Below, piece by piece: positions 45,789 to 57,470 of a DNA stretch of 64,000 nucleotides. The DNA is taken from positions 7,167,501-7,231,500 of the forward strand of contig CM065381.1 in the NCBI GenBank assembly GCA_033060915.1, read 5' to 3'. The position numbers and the translations under genes were made by a program. Every line of letters begins with the position of its first letter. The first letter of the stretch is position 1. A model generated the notes under the pieces. The model searched no databases and had not been told where the DNA came from. It saw only the letters and a program-made list of their open reading frames with translations. The stretch is from Euryodendron excelsum (Eukaryota > Streptophyta > Magnoliopsida > Ericales > Pentaphylacaceae).

Positions 45789-46457
45789 ATGTTGATGGCC
45801 TTAGTATTATTAGCAGTTCTCTTCGTTGCAGGTCTCTCACACTCTCTCTACAGCTTCCCAACCAAGAAGTTCATGGCCTGGTTTCAATCTTTGTTTGCTA
45901 AAACTACTACTTCACAGCAACAAAAACACGTTCCCATCAACTCATCAGCCGTGGCTGATCACAAGAAGGCGGCCGAGCTGAAGAGTGTTTTCGCCACCTT
46001 CGACAAGAACGACGACGGCTTCATAACGAAGCAAGAGCTCGAAGCGTCGCTCAAGAACATCGGAATCCACATGACGGAGAAAGAAGTCGTGGATGTGGTT
46101 GAGAAGGTGGATTCTAATGGGGACGGGCTGATCGATCTCGACGAGTTCTCCGAGTTATTTGGATCGGCGGTGAGCCAGGATGGAGCGGCCGTTGGGGAAG
46201 GTGGGAGGGAGGAGGAAGGAGGAGGAGAGACTGATTTGAAGGAGGCTTTTGATGTTTTTGATGGGGATGGGGATGGATTGATAACTGTGGAGGAGTTGGG
46301 TTTGGTGTTGTCTTCCATGGGGTTGAAGGAAGGGCAGAGGTTGGAGAATTGCAAGGAGATGATAAGGAAGGTTGATATGGATGGAGATGGAATGGTCAAT
46401 TTTGATGAGTTCAAGAGGATGATGAAGGCAGGTGGAAGGCTGCTTGCTGTTTCCTAA
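45789..46457 (+). CDS. Calmodulin-like protein, four EF hands, N-terminal anchor (222 aa)
   Basis: A single-exon calcium sensor. A hydrophobic segment at residues 2-17 ([12 protein letters not shown]) suggests a membrane anchor or signal sequence. A basic/polar linker follows, then EF loops at 72-83 ([12 protein letters not shown]), 108-119 ([12 protein letters not shown]), 158-169 ([12 protein letters not shown]) and 196-207 ([12 protein letters not shown]). All four keep Asp at 1, Asp/Asn at 3, Asp at 5, Gly at 6 and Glu at 12, so all should bind calcium. The linker at 126-148 is Gly/Glu-rich. It resembles plant CMLs of the CML3/5/7 group with N-terminal extensions; exact orthology is not assigned. 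An in-frame ATG at 45,642 would add 49 Lys/Arg-rich residues before the anchor. I prefer 45,789 because the hydrophobic start then leads the protein and the upstream part looks like leader DNA. The CUE gene ends tail-to-tail 1.4 kb downstream. Confidence 0.93.
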   Translation: MLMALVLLAVLFVAGLSHSLYSFPTKKFMAWFQSLFAKTTTSQQQKHVPINSSAVADHKKAAELKSVFATFDKNDDGFITKQELEASLKNIGIHMTEKEVVDVVEKVDSNGDGLIDLDEFSELFGSAVSQDGAAVGEGGREEEGGGETDLKEAFDVFDGDGDGLITVEELGLVLSSMGLKEGQRLENCKEMIRKVDMDGDGMVNFDEFKRMMKAGGRLLAVS

Positions 46458-46606
46458 GCCCCTCTCTCTCTCTCTCTCTCTCCCCGAACAACTCCCAAGA
46501 AAGGAGCAGTTTTGGGGAGAGACCTATATCTAAGCATACACACCCAGCATCCCTATGTAGGATACACACGGAATTCTCATAGAAGGGGAATTCCCAAGTA
46601 GTAAGC

Positions 46607-46647
<41 letters not shown>

Positions 46648-47852
46648 GACTCTACATATAACCAAAAGGAATTCTCAGAGCAATGTGTTGTATTTCAGGA
46701 TTCTTCCCTGGTTATACTCCCATCATTCAGACAATTGTTGTATTAATTTGATGCAATGAACAAAAGTAGTCGTTCCTCCTCTACTTGGTTTGTGAAACTG
46801 GTAATCTCCACAGATGCTGGCCTTGTTGAAGCGAAGTCATAAGCTGCATTTGATACAGCTTATGGGTTAATTTTTTTATAAATTTATAAACAAAAAAATT
46901 AATAAAAATGAACTTTTTTACTTTTTTTATTATTTATTTTATCTAAACTAATATCAAAAAAGCAAACCCTACTAAACAGGCACGTAGTTTTGGTGGTTTG
47001 TCAACTCTCAAAGCAGGTAGAGATCTTTTACTAGGTCAAGTTTGTAAACTGCACAATATGCCAAGTTGGAAGTGGTCATACTAAATATAAACAATTCTAT
47101 AACCCCCACCAAAGTAGGTCTAACCAGCCTCGTGGGTTGGTTCGGTTTAATTTGGATCTGTCACGAGTTCGATCCAGTTTTGGATTTTAAAATGGCCAGC
47201 CCGATCATGGGTTCGCATTTTCAAGGACCGAGCTCGACCTGTCCAATGAGAGCCTCCAGGCCCCCTCAAGAGCAGTCCTAGCATTACAGGCCAACTACAG
47301 GTTTCCGAGTAACGGAAAAGTTTGACTCCTAGCATTTGACCCTAACTCCATTGCTAGGATTTCAATATCCACCGTGGGCACCATGCGTACACGACAACAT
47401 TGGAGGTCGACGGCATAATGCCAGCAGGAATCGGCATGATTGTATGGCATACATCAAGAAAACAAACATGAGAGGTGGTACATTGCATTCAGTTTTGGGA
47501 TTATAGCAACAATGGAACCCAACTACTAAGAAAAACAAGCATTTAAATTACCTTCAAATCAATTGTAAAGACTCCTATTATTAAGAAAATTCCCACAACA
47601 TTTATGCCTACGAAATTCAATTTTGAAAAGTACGGAAATGACAGCTAAAAACTGATACAAAAGCCTCTTAAATCATAACTTACCCATTTGGCATGAGAGA
47701 AGAGAACTGCACGGCCACTACCTAAGCACCTAGAGATTCAAACCGAAAGTGTCTTTAAGATACCATTAGCACTATTGTTTCTGTAGTGCTTTGGAGGAAC
47801 TCTAGCATCTGACCCACGCATTGCACCGAACACATGATAATATATTGGATAA
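46458..47852. other. Convergent intergenic region between CML and CUE genes
   Basis: Begins with the CML 3' UTR, which has CT tracts at 46,462-46,482 and 46,611-46,646. No other gene is seen. 47,066-47,340 has longer open frames on both strands without family features. Confidence 0.5.
46611..46646. repeat. (CT)n microsatellite in the CML 3' region
   Basis: A perfect CT run about 150 bp after the stop codon. Confidence 0.95.
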
Positions 47853-50418
47853 TTAAAAGACATCGGGATGGAAACGCCCTGGGATGGAGTTGCCTTGTTG
47901 AGCCTGCTTGAGGTGCATTGTCAGAGCGTAATTATTGACCTGGTGACCATCACACGGACAAAAAATAATCATCAGACTCCAATTAAATGTATGAAATTTG
48001 CATGAAGTAAGATCACTAAATCCATAGCCCTCCTTCTCACATGGCTGGGCTCCATATAGTGTGAGAGGAGGCTCTGCATACAGCCATAATGGCTGCGGAT
48101 TAGGAATCCCCTGCAGTAATCCATATGATGATAGAAGTTGAGTTTGAAGACTAAATAAGATTTACTGTGGCCACACGTTACATAAACACAAGTTCCAGAG
48201 GGCTAGCCATGCATGCAAAAGAGGCTTTTTTCAAAGCATTAAACAATTGGTTAATGTTAGAGACAGTTGTCTACTGTTTTGGCAAAACCAAGTTGCTTTG
48301 GCAATAGCCTCGGGGTCCTGAAGTGTAATGATGACCAGGTGACTTAAAACATGTTATTTACAATACAATTGAATCTGTTTGCAGTTTTATTTAAATTCAG
48401 AAAGTAAAAGACAGTTACTAAGTTGTCAATTACCCTACAGTAAATAACCAGTTTCCTTTTATAACTTTTTCTCGCTACAAAAGGATGTGCATTATTTTCT
48501 ATCCTCTTTCAATTCCCCTTTCTTTTCTTTTTTTTTTTTTTTTTTTGTTTGAAGCATTCTTCCTCACAAAAGCACCACCAAAATGCAAAAAATCATAAAC
48601 ATATAAAAGTTATATATTTCAGAAGTCAGGGTTTGGCATCTTGACCTCAAGAGTTCTTAGCTGCTCCTGGTACTGAGCTACCAGCTGCTTCAGATGATGT
48701 AACTCCTGAGTCCCATCCTCGAACTCTTTTTGGCGCTCATGTTGAATAGAAACTGCTCGCTTAAGGACAGCGTTCTCATGAATCAATGCTTCCAGTTGTT
48801 CCTTGAGCATAATGTTCTCCTACAGATGACGAGCCAAAATTGAAGTATACAACAAAGCCATCACAGCATTCTACAATCCCACCCCAACAACCATCAAAAA
48901 AAGGAGAAAATATAAAAATAACAAATTGACAGACCTAAGTGGGGGAGGGCATGGAGAGAAAAACCACTAAATAGTAACAATAACAAAACCAGGGTAATTT
49001 TCTAATTATTATTCCTGGTAATCCAATCTGCATTAAATATGAGATCATCTGTGCAAGTTTAATAAAAAAATACTCATAAATAATTACCTGCTGGAAGGTC
49101 TGGGTTGCCTCTGCAGTTGCACGAGCACAAATGGACTTCTCCAAGACGTCAAGTGCTCTGGATGCACGAGCCCTAGCATCATCCATATTGGATGCATTCG
49201 TCATTTCTCTAACGAAGAGCTCCACCCAGTCTGCACCACCCATGGTGAGATTCTGCGGAGCTGATGGATCCTCAGCAAGTGCAGTCTCAGCATTGGTGTT
49301 CACCACACCTGCAACATAAATGTGAGACTACTGCTCTTGCTATTCTGAGACAGTTAGTAGCCATGTGCAAGGTGATCTAGAAGGTAGAGATGCATGATCA
49401 GATGCAAAATCAAACACGGTGATAATGCTCATGGTTATTACACGTTCTGCAATGGAAAGTTGAACAGGTAAGATCAGGATTCAAGCAGAGGGGAAGACAA
49501 ATTCAACAAGAGAATCATAAATGGGTCTTCAAACAAAGGATGACAACAAATTCTTGACAGGAAAGTGCTACCAAATAACCTGCGTAGAGATTTCTCGTGG
49601 GACAATTCCAAAGCCTAGCATATCTACTTCAAATCTTTAGCTAATATTAGTCTTCTGGGAACGTGGATTGCTCAGAAAAAAATGATGTGCAGTCAGATCA
49701 GGCTTTGCTTCAGATGTCAGCTTGTGACTTGTCTTCAATCCAAACGCCATGTCATGCCACCTTCTCAATTCTATATTTAACCTAAAGAGTCTTCTCCAAT
49801 GGAGAAGGATGCATGTTGTTTTGTGGGGGGGGGGGGGGGGGGGGGGTGTTGGTGGTTTGTGGGGGAAATGATGTTATAAAGAACCTCCACAAACACGTGG
49901 GTGCTTGTTGATCGTTTGAAGAACGTATGAGTCCTGGTTACAAGACTCCCGCAATGAATTATTAGAGAAGATGAAGAGGAATTGAAGTGAGCTTGCCCAG
50001 AACATGACTCTTACGGAGAGCCAACAGATCCAAATAAAAATCAGAAGTCCTTGGTGCAAATGGAATTCTGATTGATTGGCACTTGGAATTGGGGTCACAA
50101 GATGGAAGTCAGGAACACCATTTAAATCGAGACATTTGGGACGTGTATTACGATTGAATTGCAATTTTAGATTCCATGGAATCAAATACAGGCATATCGC
50201 AGGCCTCTACAATCCTTTTTCATGGGATCACAATCTACAATTCAAGAGATTCAGACTGCTAAAGCACCCAACCCTGATACAATCCCACACCTCTTTCTTC
50301 TTCATTATAAGGTTCATGATGTGAATGCTGAACCTATCTCTGACCACCACAAACACTAGTAAACCAGCATTGCTGTCATTGTAGTTACCATTATCACAAA
50401 TTACCACTAGCGCTTACA

Positions 50419-50507
<89 letters not shown>

Positions 50508-53500
50508 ACAAATTGCAGTCCAATTTTTGGTTCTCCCTGGACTGGGATACATGTCACTCCCTTGGAACAGAGGAGGATTCAATCAGCAGTGTATTGCAGA
50601 CTATGTGGTTCAACTCACTCATGAAAATATGAACCAATTACTAATCAAAAAGTTTCCATCAACTCCCAAAGAAAAGGAAATGAAAAATAGATGCACAGAT
50701 CACAAACCTGATTTCTAATTTCTTGTGGTAACCAAAGAACCTAATTAGAACTCTCGTCATTTGATATTCTAAACAAATTTGGAATTTCAATAGCAATATA
50801 GACTTTGCCTTTCAATGACATAGCACTGCAGAAAACAAACAATTTTACCAAACATCAGACAACACAAAAGGAGACAGTATTATCCTAGCTTCTTGGGTTT
50901 CCTAAACAACCTATTTCTTTGCATGCTTCACCTCAACTCAACTCAACTCAACTCAACTCAACTCAACTCAACTCAACTCAACTACGCCTTTCCTGCTTAT
51001 GTGAGGCTCTATCAACATTCCGCTCTATAAGAGCCATAATTTCGGTCAAACCTCAATATAGCATGTGTTTCTTTATTATGTCAGCCCAAGTTAATTTTTG
51101 ACCCCCCTTGTCCCCTGGCATTACCCTCAATGTGGATAGTATTGCTATTCCTAACCAAGAAACTTATTGGTCTTCATTAGACACGTCAAAAAAATGATGT
51201 ATAGAGATAAGCTCCACAAACAAGTGGGTGCTTGTCTTCCATTGAAGAACCTATGAATCCTGGTTACAAGACTGTCACAATGCATTGTCAGAAAAGATGA
51301 AGAGGAACTGAAGTGAGGTCATTGAAACATGAGGCTTACAGAGAGCGAAATCAGAAAGGGCGAAAAAAAAAAAGAAGTTCTTTGTGCAAATGGAATTCAC
51401 ATTGGCACTTGGAATTGGGCCCAGAATCGGGGCTAAGAAGATGGAAGTCAGGAACTCCATTTAAATTGAAGCATTTGGGAGGTGTATCAGAATTGAATTG
51501 CAAGTCTAAACTTGAATTCCATAGAATTAAACGCAAGCATATCACAGGCATCTAAAATTCTTTTCAGGGGCACAATCGACAATTCAAGAGATTCAGATTG
51601 CTAGACACCGAACCCTGATAGAAATTCAACACCTCTTTCTTCTTCATTATAAGGTCCATGACATGGATGCTGAACCTGTCTCTGACAGTTACCATTATAA
51701 CAAGTTTCTGCTAGCACCAAGGTCTCTCCCTCTCTCTCAAAAAAATTCCAGTCAATTTTTGGTTCTCCCTGAACTGGGATACATGTCATTCCCTTAGAAC
51801 AGATGAGGATCCTATCAGGAGAGTATGACGGACTATGTGGTTCAACTCATTCATATGAATATCTAAACTAATTACTTATCAAGAAGTTCCTATCAACTCC
51901 CAAAGAAAACAAAATGAAAAATAGGTGCACAGGTCACAGAATTCCCAACCTGATGTCTACCAGGATATTGTAAACAAATTTGGAGTTTGATTGCAATGCA
52001 GACTCGCATTTCGATGATATATACCACTCAAGAAAACAAACAACACTTACCAAACAGCGGCCAAGACAAAACAAGCCAGTATTATCCTAGCTGATCTGGT
52101 TCTTGGATTTCCTGAACAACCTACAACTTTGCATGGTTCACCTCAAATCAATTAAACTATGCCTTTCCCAAGTATCTGGGGTCCTCTTTTGCCATTCTGC
52201 TCTATAAGAGCCATAATCTCAGTTAAACCTCTATATGGCGTGTCCTTCTTTATTATCTCCACTCAAGTAAGGATCAAAATTTCGTTTCGAGGGGTCGTTT
52301 CGGTTGGCTCGGAAACAAAAACGTTTCGGAAACATTTCGAAAATGTTTCGGAATGTTTCAGAAACATTTCAAAAGTGACAAATATTAAAATAGTAAAATA
52401 CAATTTTTTGTATAAAAATTGTACACCTTTTATAAAATTTTTAATTCGGGTTAATACAACTTATTGTTTAGGTATGTAGCATTGTGTTTTGGTGTATTTT
52501 TCTATATTTCAGTGGGTTTTGATTGTAATAATAGTGTTTCGTTATTCCACTAGTATTTCGTTTCGGTCCCTTAGGAAACGGAAACGTTTCGGCCATTTCG
52601 GTGAAAACAAATGGAAATTTTGTTCCTTGCACTCAAGTTAAGTTTTGACCTCCCTTGTCCCCTAGCATTACCCTCAATGCGGATAGTACCAGTCTTCCTA
52701 ACTGAGGAACTTATCGATCTTCATTGTACATGTCTAAACCATCTTAATCGATTTCCCCTCATTTTTATCTTCACTAGGTGCTACTGTATCTACCTGTATC
52801 ATCTCACGAGTTCTTTTGTTTCTATCTCTCCAAGCATCCTCTATCAGCTACATTCATTTTGATAAGATGTTTCATAATTGCCCAATGCCCTGTAACATAA
52901 TGCATGGCTAATGCAAATTCAATTTTTGATCTCAAAGCTGTGTGTCTATCACACAAGACTCGCGAAGCATTCCTGTACTCAGTCCATTCTACCTTAATTT
53001 TAAGAGAAACATCAATACCAATCTCTCCCTCTGTCTGTATACTTGAGCCCCAGGTATTGAAATTGTTCACTCTTGGTTATTTCTTTTCCTTCAATACTAA
53101 CTGCCCCTTCATTCGTACTTCGGATTTTACTAAACTTGCATTCCATATATTCAGTTTTATTTCTACTTGTCTTAAACACTCTAGATTTTAAAGCTTCTAT
53201 TTAAGTTCTAGGTTAACATTTACTCCTACTTTTATTTCATCACTAAAATAATATCACCAGCAAATAGCATACACCGTGGTATCTCACCCAAAACACGGAA
53301 ATTTTCCCAATGCTATCATGATAAAAGCACCATAACAATGTGGAAAGGTAAGCTCTTGAAAATCGGTCATGATTCTAAACAGCCGCCAATCTCTAGGCTG
53401 CATTGACAGGTTCAGGTCATATCAATGTGGGGTCAAATTCAACCAATAGAAGTATTATGCAAAAACCAATAGAAGTATTATGCGAACACCAATCACCTGA

Positions 53501-56456
53501 TGGATTCAATAAATTCAAGTCTGAATCTAGATTTTTTTTTTCTTTTGGGAGATCCAATCCAATTATCAACAACCACAACATTACTAAAAAGTATAAAGTA
53601 CCAAGTGGCACTTACCAAAACAATATATTATATATACACTATATTGGTGTAGCAAGTGGTACTTACCAAAAACATATAATATTTTTTTGTGATCCATCAA
53701 ATCATATGGACTCAAACTGGTATAGGTACTGCATATCAATGTCTCGGAACCTAGACCATTCTACAAACAGGTAAGAAGGCCAGGTTAAGGGTTTGTTGAA
53801 TTTTAATATCACTATGAATTTGCAACTTATTAGTTAATAGTGACAAATACAATATACAATTACCTCAATTATATGACTACAGCTCAGAATAAATATTATG
53901 AGTTTCTCCTCATTTGCAAAACATTTTTGAACTTCCAAATACTATAATATAATATCATATCTTTAGAAATTCAAACCAAAAGGCCTCTTTATTATATTTA
54001 ACAAGACCTTGTTTGGGTGTGCCTGTGTGTGTGTATAAGCTTAGCAAAAAAGAATTTATTACCCTTAACAAAGGAATAAAATTCAATCTAGATAATATCC
54101 GTTTCTTTTATTTAACAAAGGCATGATTATAAACAAAGTAGTTGTATTCTTTCTCTCAGCAGCAAAAACCATCCTCTATTAGAGATGATACTTGATAGGA
54201 AGATAAAGGAAGTATGGAGAACTTTTTCACAAATACAAACAGTGAGGCAAGAACAATTCAAAACAAACAAAAAAATAAATATGGTTTGTCACAACCAAAT
54301 CTTCCCATCAAAGAAATTCCGCATTGGACATAGTCATATATTACAGAATAGTTAAATCAAGAACAACAAACAAAAAACAACTATTTTAGTCAACAAACGC
54401 AAAGCCTACGAGAGAGAAATTAAAAAATGAAACAAGAACTTTCAGTGTTTTTCAAATTGTAAGTATTGTCAATGATTAATTTACAAACAAAAACACCTCT
54501 CTAGTCCACATAGAGATGGAATCACTAATCCAATGTATTTAAACCTAAAGCAAACTGCAAACAAAGATGGAATTTTGTCTTCTACCTTCAAAGAATTTGC
54601 CACACACACACAAACACGCAGAACAGTCGTCGAAGGATAACTGACCACAGTTAGAAAAAACCCTTAAATGGATAATGCAGGCCCCTCAAACAAATGGTTA
54701 AATTGTATTTCCTCAAATTAATCGGTTTTCTAGGAGAAACAGATTTGGGGGTTCAAATGACTCGTAAGCTTGACTGGGTGATGGTCTAGTGGTCCAACCT
54801 ATCCCAGTTTTCAAAACAATGCTAGACCAAAAAATTACTTGGCACACCCAGCTAAATAGATCATATTCAGATCAGGGATCAATTAAAAATCACTCTATTA
54901 ACAAACCAACCAATGGGAATCCATAAACAGAGGATAATACACAAAATAGGACATGAACCTATTTAAACTAAATGAAATATGATAGATTAAATATCTAGCA
55001 TGGCTATTCTAAAAGGACTATTTGCAGCATCTTTTGACAGATACAAAACTTGAGGCACGCGAAAACCAAGACATAAGTGCAGTAAGAGGGAACCAGCATT
55101 TGTCAGTCAATCCAGGTACTAGGTGCCCATATTCCAGTTCGAATATGCAATGCACTCTACAATTCTAAAGCAATTAATTTATTGAGTTCAATAAACATGA
55201 AGAGATAATTACAAATAGAAAAATAGGAATAACGATGGGAATTCAGATTAGAAGAAGACCATCAGAGTATGATTGAAGAAAACTAGAGTAGTCTAAGAGC
55301 AGTGGACAGAGATGGTCGCCCCATATTAGCAGCAAACAAAATAGTGGTATTGCTGATTATTCTGGTGTTTGTGGAAGAAAGCAGGTCACTCATGACATCC
55401 ATGGTGAAGAATTGAACCACAATCACCTAACCAACCATCATCCAGATGCAGGAGCTATGAGAGTGGTCGAAGGGAAATAACAAAAGAAATTAATGTGGGA
55501 ATACCACAAGGTGGAACTAGATAAGCAGTGAGGAGAAAAGGGAGCCAAATTAGGAAGCATTTATGAGAAATCCGAAGAAGAGCTAGGAAGGCAACCTGCA
55601 AACTGTTATTGGGAAGAAGCAGCACCAAACTGAATATGTTGTGACATGCTCATGGACTCAGATGTGGATGAGGTGAAAAATAATTAAGAATACATTAAAT
55701 CAGTGGGAAGATGCTGACATAGAAGGACATTGTGTTGGAGAAATCCTGTGATGCAGAACCTCGACCAGATATTTGGATTACAAGGAGTAAAGAAAATGAC
55801 AACTATACCATAAGGTTCTAGAAAAATTACTCGTTTGTTTTTGACTAACAGAATTACAAATACCTTCTGGTAGATGACAGCTCTTGTCCTACATGTTAGA
55901 GAACAAATGATATATGTGTTGACACAAATTAACTATTGGTAAAAGAAGTAACCACACTTAAACACATAGAACTTCCTACATCATGCAGGCCACATTACAT
56001 GAAGCAATGCAATTAAAGCTTGAGGGACTAAGTCAGGTACTTTGAAAGCTCTCTCCTTCTTGTGATTATTTATAGTTTTACTATATTAAGGAGTCAGCAG
56101 TCATAAATTCACAACAAAGACTATAACCTTGAGAAGAAATGAAGAACTGCTTGGTCAGGTGCTAAATAATTAAAACATTAACTCCCACGTATGCAAACAC
56201 GCACATGGCAGAAGACAAGCCCCAAACACCACTAGTATAAAGCTTTAGTTCATTTTTTTTTCTTTTGTGAGTAAAGCTTTATTTCAATTGATTGAAGAAA
56301 TCATTGATGTATACCTGGAGCTTGGAATTGCACATTTTCATCACATTTGCTTGCAGCTGAGCCCAAGTTCTCAGCAGATCCCAATCGTAGCTCATTCAAA
56401 CTTCGGATAGCCAAATCCAGATCATCACCACATTCTTTGAGTGCCCTCTCAAGAAG
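47853..56456 (-). CDS. Plant CUE-domain protein, 3' four exons (5' part outside window)
   Basis: Exons in transcript order: 56456-56315, 49308-49088, 48819-48646, 47939-47853 (stop TAA). Junctions are GT/AG, phases 1, 0 and 0. About 207 residues are visible. First comes the end of a CUE ubiquitin-binding domain (LLERALKECGDDLDLAIRSL), then NLTMGGADWVELFVREM, ASNMDDARARASRALDVLEK, a coiled coil (MLKEQLEALIHENAVLKRAV, HLKQLVAQYQEQLRTLEV) and the C-terminus NNYALTMHLKQAQQ...FHPDVF. This agrees from memory with the conserved plant CUE protein typified by Arabidopsis At5g32440. CUE domains bind ubiquitin; the precise role is unknown to me. The missing N-terminus, usually a Ser/Pro-rich start plus the first CUE helix, should lie past 64,000, giving an intron of at least 7.5 kb. 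The 7,006-bp intron between the first two exons is packed with repeats. Confidence 0.9.
48619..48819 (-). CDS. Alternative 3' end of the CUE gene (intron retention)
   Basis: If the last intron (48,645-47,940, starting GTCAAG) is not removed, the frame reads LRTLEVKMPNPDF and stops at 48,619-48,621. The donor lacks the usual GTAAGT form, so retention is plausible. The shorter form loses the conserved last 27 residues. The spliced form is supported by the exact match of the downstream exon to the family C-terminus. Confidence 0.45.
   Translation of the reverse strand, partial: ENIMLKEQLEALIHENAVLKRAVSIQHERQKEFEDGTQELHHLKQLVAQYQEQLRTLEVKMPNPDF
49825..49846. repeat. 22-base poly-G run
   Basis: An uninterrupted G homopolymer in the CUE gene intron; its length may be unreliable in sequencing. 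Confidence 0.9.
50422..50510. repeat. Compound (CT)n(CA)n microsatellite
   Basis: CT to 50,482 and then CA to 50,510. The matching place in the second duplication unit (about 51,720-51,740) has only a short CT stretch. Confidence 0.95.
50930..51190 (-). mobile_element. LINE 3' end fragment (RTE-like), copy 1
   Basis: On the - strand, pieces such as LTWADIIKKHM and GLTEIMAL lie in one frame with stops. They match the C-terminal end of plant RTE-type LINE polymerases (GRPKxTW...GLTExMAL). The fragment ends in a TTGAG repeat tail. It was duplicated together with the intron segment. Confidence 0.65.
50932..50981. repeat. (CTCAA)n tandem repeat, about 10 units
   Basis: A perfect pentanucleotide array. 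It sits at the 3' tail of the LINE fragment on the - strand, where it reads TTGAG. Unit 2 of the duplication has only CTCAAATCAA at this place. Confidence 0.92.
52147..53300 (-). mobile_element. LINE reverse-transcriptase remnant (RTE-like), copy 2
   Basis: On the - strand, from high to low position: a decayed active-site region near 53,270 (CTATTTGCTGGTGATATT, from a FADDI-type motif), then KTEYMECKFSKI, a YLG motif, WTEYRNASRVLCDRHTAL, HLIKMNVADRGCL and the 3' end also present in copy 1. Frameshifts and stops are scattered through it, so it is a dead copy. It is interrupted at 52,269-52,629 by a MITE. Family: non-LTR retrotransposon polymerase, RTE-like by motif pattern. Confidence 0.75.
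52269..52629. mobile_element. Mutator-type MITE inserted in the LINE, 361 bp
   Basis: The left end is AAGGATCAAAATTTCGTTT; the right end, read in reverse, is AAGGAACAAAATTTCCATT. The 9-bp target CACTCAAGT is duplicated at 52,260-52,268 and 52,630-52,638. The paralogous stretch in the first duplication unit (near 51,085, CCCAAGTTAATTTTTGACC) has one copy and no insert, so it serves as an empty site. The interior is rich in GTTTCGGAAAC motifs. Confidence 0.82.
53301..56314. other. CUE gene intron, nothing recognised
   Basis: AT-rich, with short frames only. A short local duplication (CCAATAGAAGTATTATGC repeated near 53,442 and 53,466) and AAGTGG(C/T)ACTTACCAAAA repeated near 53,604 and 53,655 are present. 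Confidence 0.5.
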
Positions 56457-56794
56457 CTGAAATCACAGTATTCCAAAATGATTAGTAACTATTGACTAAA
56501 GTAAATTTTCTAGAAATGTCCCACATATTCATAAGGAAAAACAAACGGAGATGGGGGTGAAATGAAATCTACATTCACTCAAACAAACAACATATATATT
56601 CTCAAAAGCACTAGTATAATTTAATGTCGGAAAAAACTCCATTTTATTTGATCTTTTCCTTCAAAGAGGTGGCATACACTAAAAGTGCAGTAACCGAGAA
56701 GAAGAACTCCAAATCAGTTTCAACAAAGGAAATGATATTGAATAAATGTTACATCATCAAGAAAAGGAACCTTAGGTCACACGTTATACGGCAT

Positions 56795-57170
56795 ACCATG
56801 ATTACACCTGTTATATGCAACCAATGGACTTCTTTTGCAGTCATCCTGTTCCGCTTCAACTCAGAGTAGATCACGGATCACAATTACATCAAAGAAAAAT
56901 ATTAACTAAACTGGAAAAGTGCTAAATGTGAGACCACCAAATACATGTCAAATACTCATTTGTCTTAAGTTATGCGTTAAAGTTGCCATGATTAGACCTG
57001 CTATACGCAACCAATGCAGTCTTCTGGTTCCGCTTCTACCTCAGAGCAGATCGCAGTACACAATTACGTCAATGAAAAATATTAACTAAACTGGAAAAGT
57101 AATAAATGTGAAACCACCAAATACGTGTCAAATACTCATTTGCCTTGAGTTATGCGTTAAAGTTGCAATA
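56795..57170. repeat. Tandem duplication of a ~190-bp block
   Basis: Both units contain GCAACCAATG, GTTCCGCTTC, AAAAATATTAACTAAACTGG, ACCACCAAATAC, GTGTCAAATACTCATTTG or its variant, and GAGTTATGCGTTAAAGTTGC. The units run about 56,795-56,985 and 56,986-57,170. Confidence 0.8.
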
Positions 57171-57228
57171 TAGGCGGCATATGAATATAGAATGGAAGTA
57201 AACTTTTTGCAAAGCAGTAGATTCTGAA

Positions 57229-57470
57229 AATCTTGCTTGTTTGTAAAATAGTTGAAAATGTATTTGGTCAAAAATCATAAAAATGTTACAAAGTTTAATC
57301 GGAAAGTAAACTTCGTTAATTGAAAATTTGTTAGGTAGAACATCATAAAAGCGTTACAAAGTTTACTTCCCAAAGTAAAACTTTTTTAAAGGAAAGTAAA
57401 TTGTGTAATGTTTTTATGATGTTCTACCTAATAAATTTTCAACTATTTTTCAAACTAAGTAAGATTGACC
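57229..57470. repeat. Foldback (inverted-repeat) element with a third internal copy
   Basis: GAAAATTTGTTAGGTAGAAC (57,320) and its complement GTTCTACCTAATAAATTTTC (57,421) form arms of about 52 bp. A direct third copy (TAGTTGAAAATGTATTTGGT) lies at about 57,251. The outer edges CTTGCTTGTTTG and CAAACTAAGTAAG are also inverted. It is probably a small MITE; no target duplication was identified. Confidence 0.6.

Larger units (their letters stand above)
49874..52740. repeat. Tandem duplication (~1.32 kb units) in the CUE gene intron
   Basis: Unit 1 (49,874 to about 51,190) and unit 2 (about 51,198 to 52,740) share CTCCACAAACA(C/A)GTGGGTGC, CTGGTTACAAGACT, GAAGATGAAGAGGAA, TTGGCACTTGGAATTGGG, TTTTTGGTTCTCCCTG, TCTATAAGAGCCATAAT and the end of a LINE. 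Unit 1 has expanded microsatellites (CT, CA, CTCAA) where unit 2 does not. Unit 2 has a 361-bp MITE that unit 1 lacks. Confidence 0.85.

Noticed and set aside
45959..46414. 151-residue - strand frame opposite the CML gene
   Set aside because: It is the antisense shadow of the EF-hand coding sequence, with Ser/Pro bias from complementing Asp/Gly codons.
53403..53774. 123-residue frame in the CUE intron
   Set aside because: Short internal duplications and no family features; lies within an intron bounded by well-supported exons.
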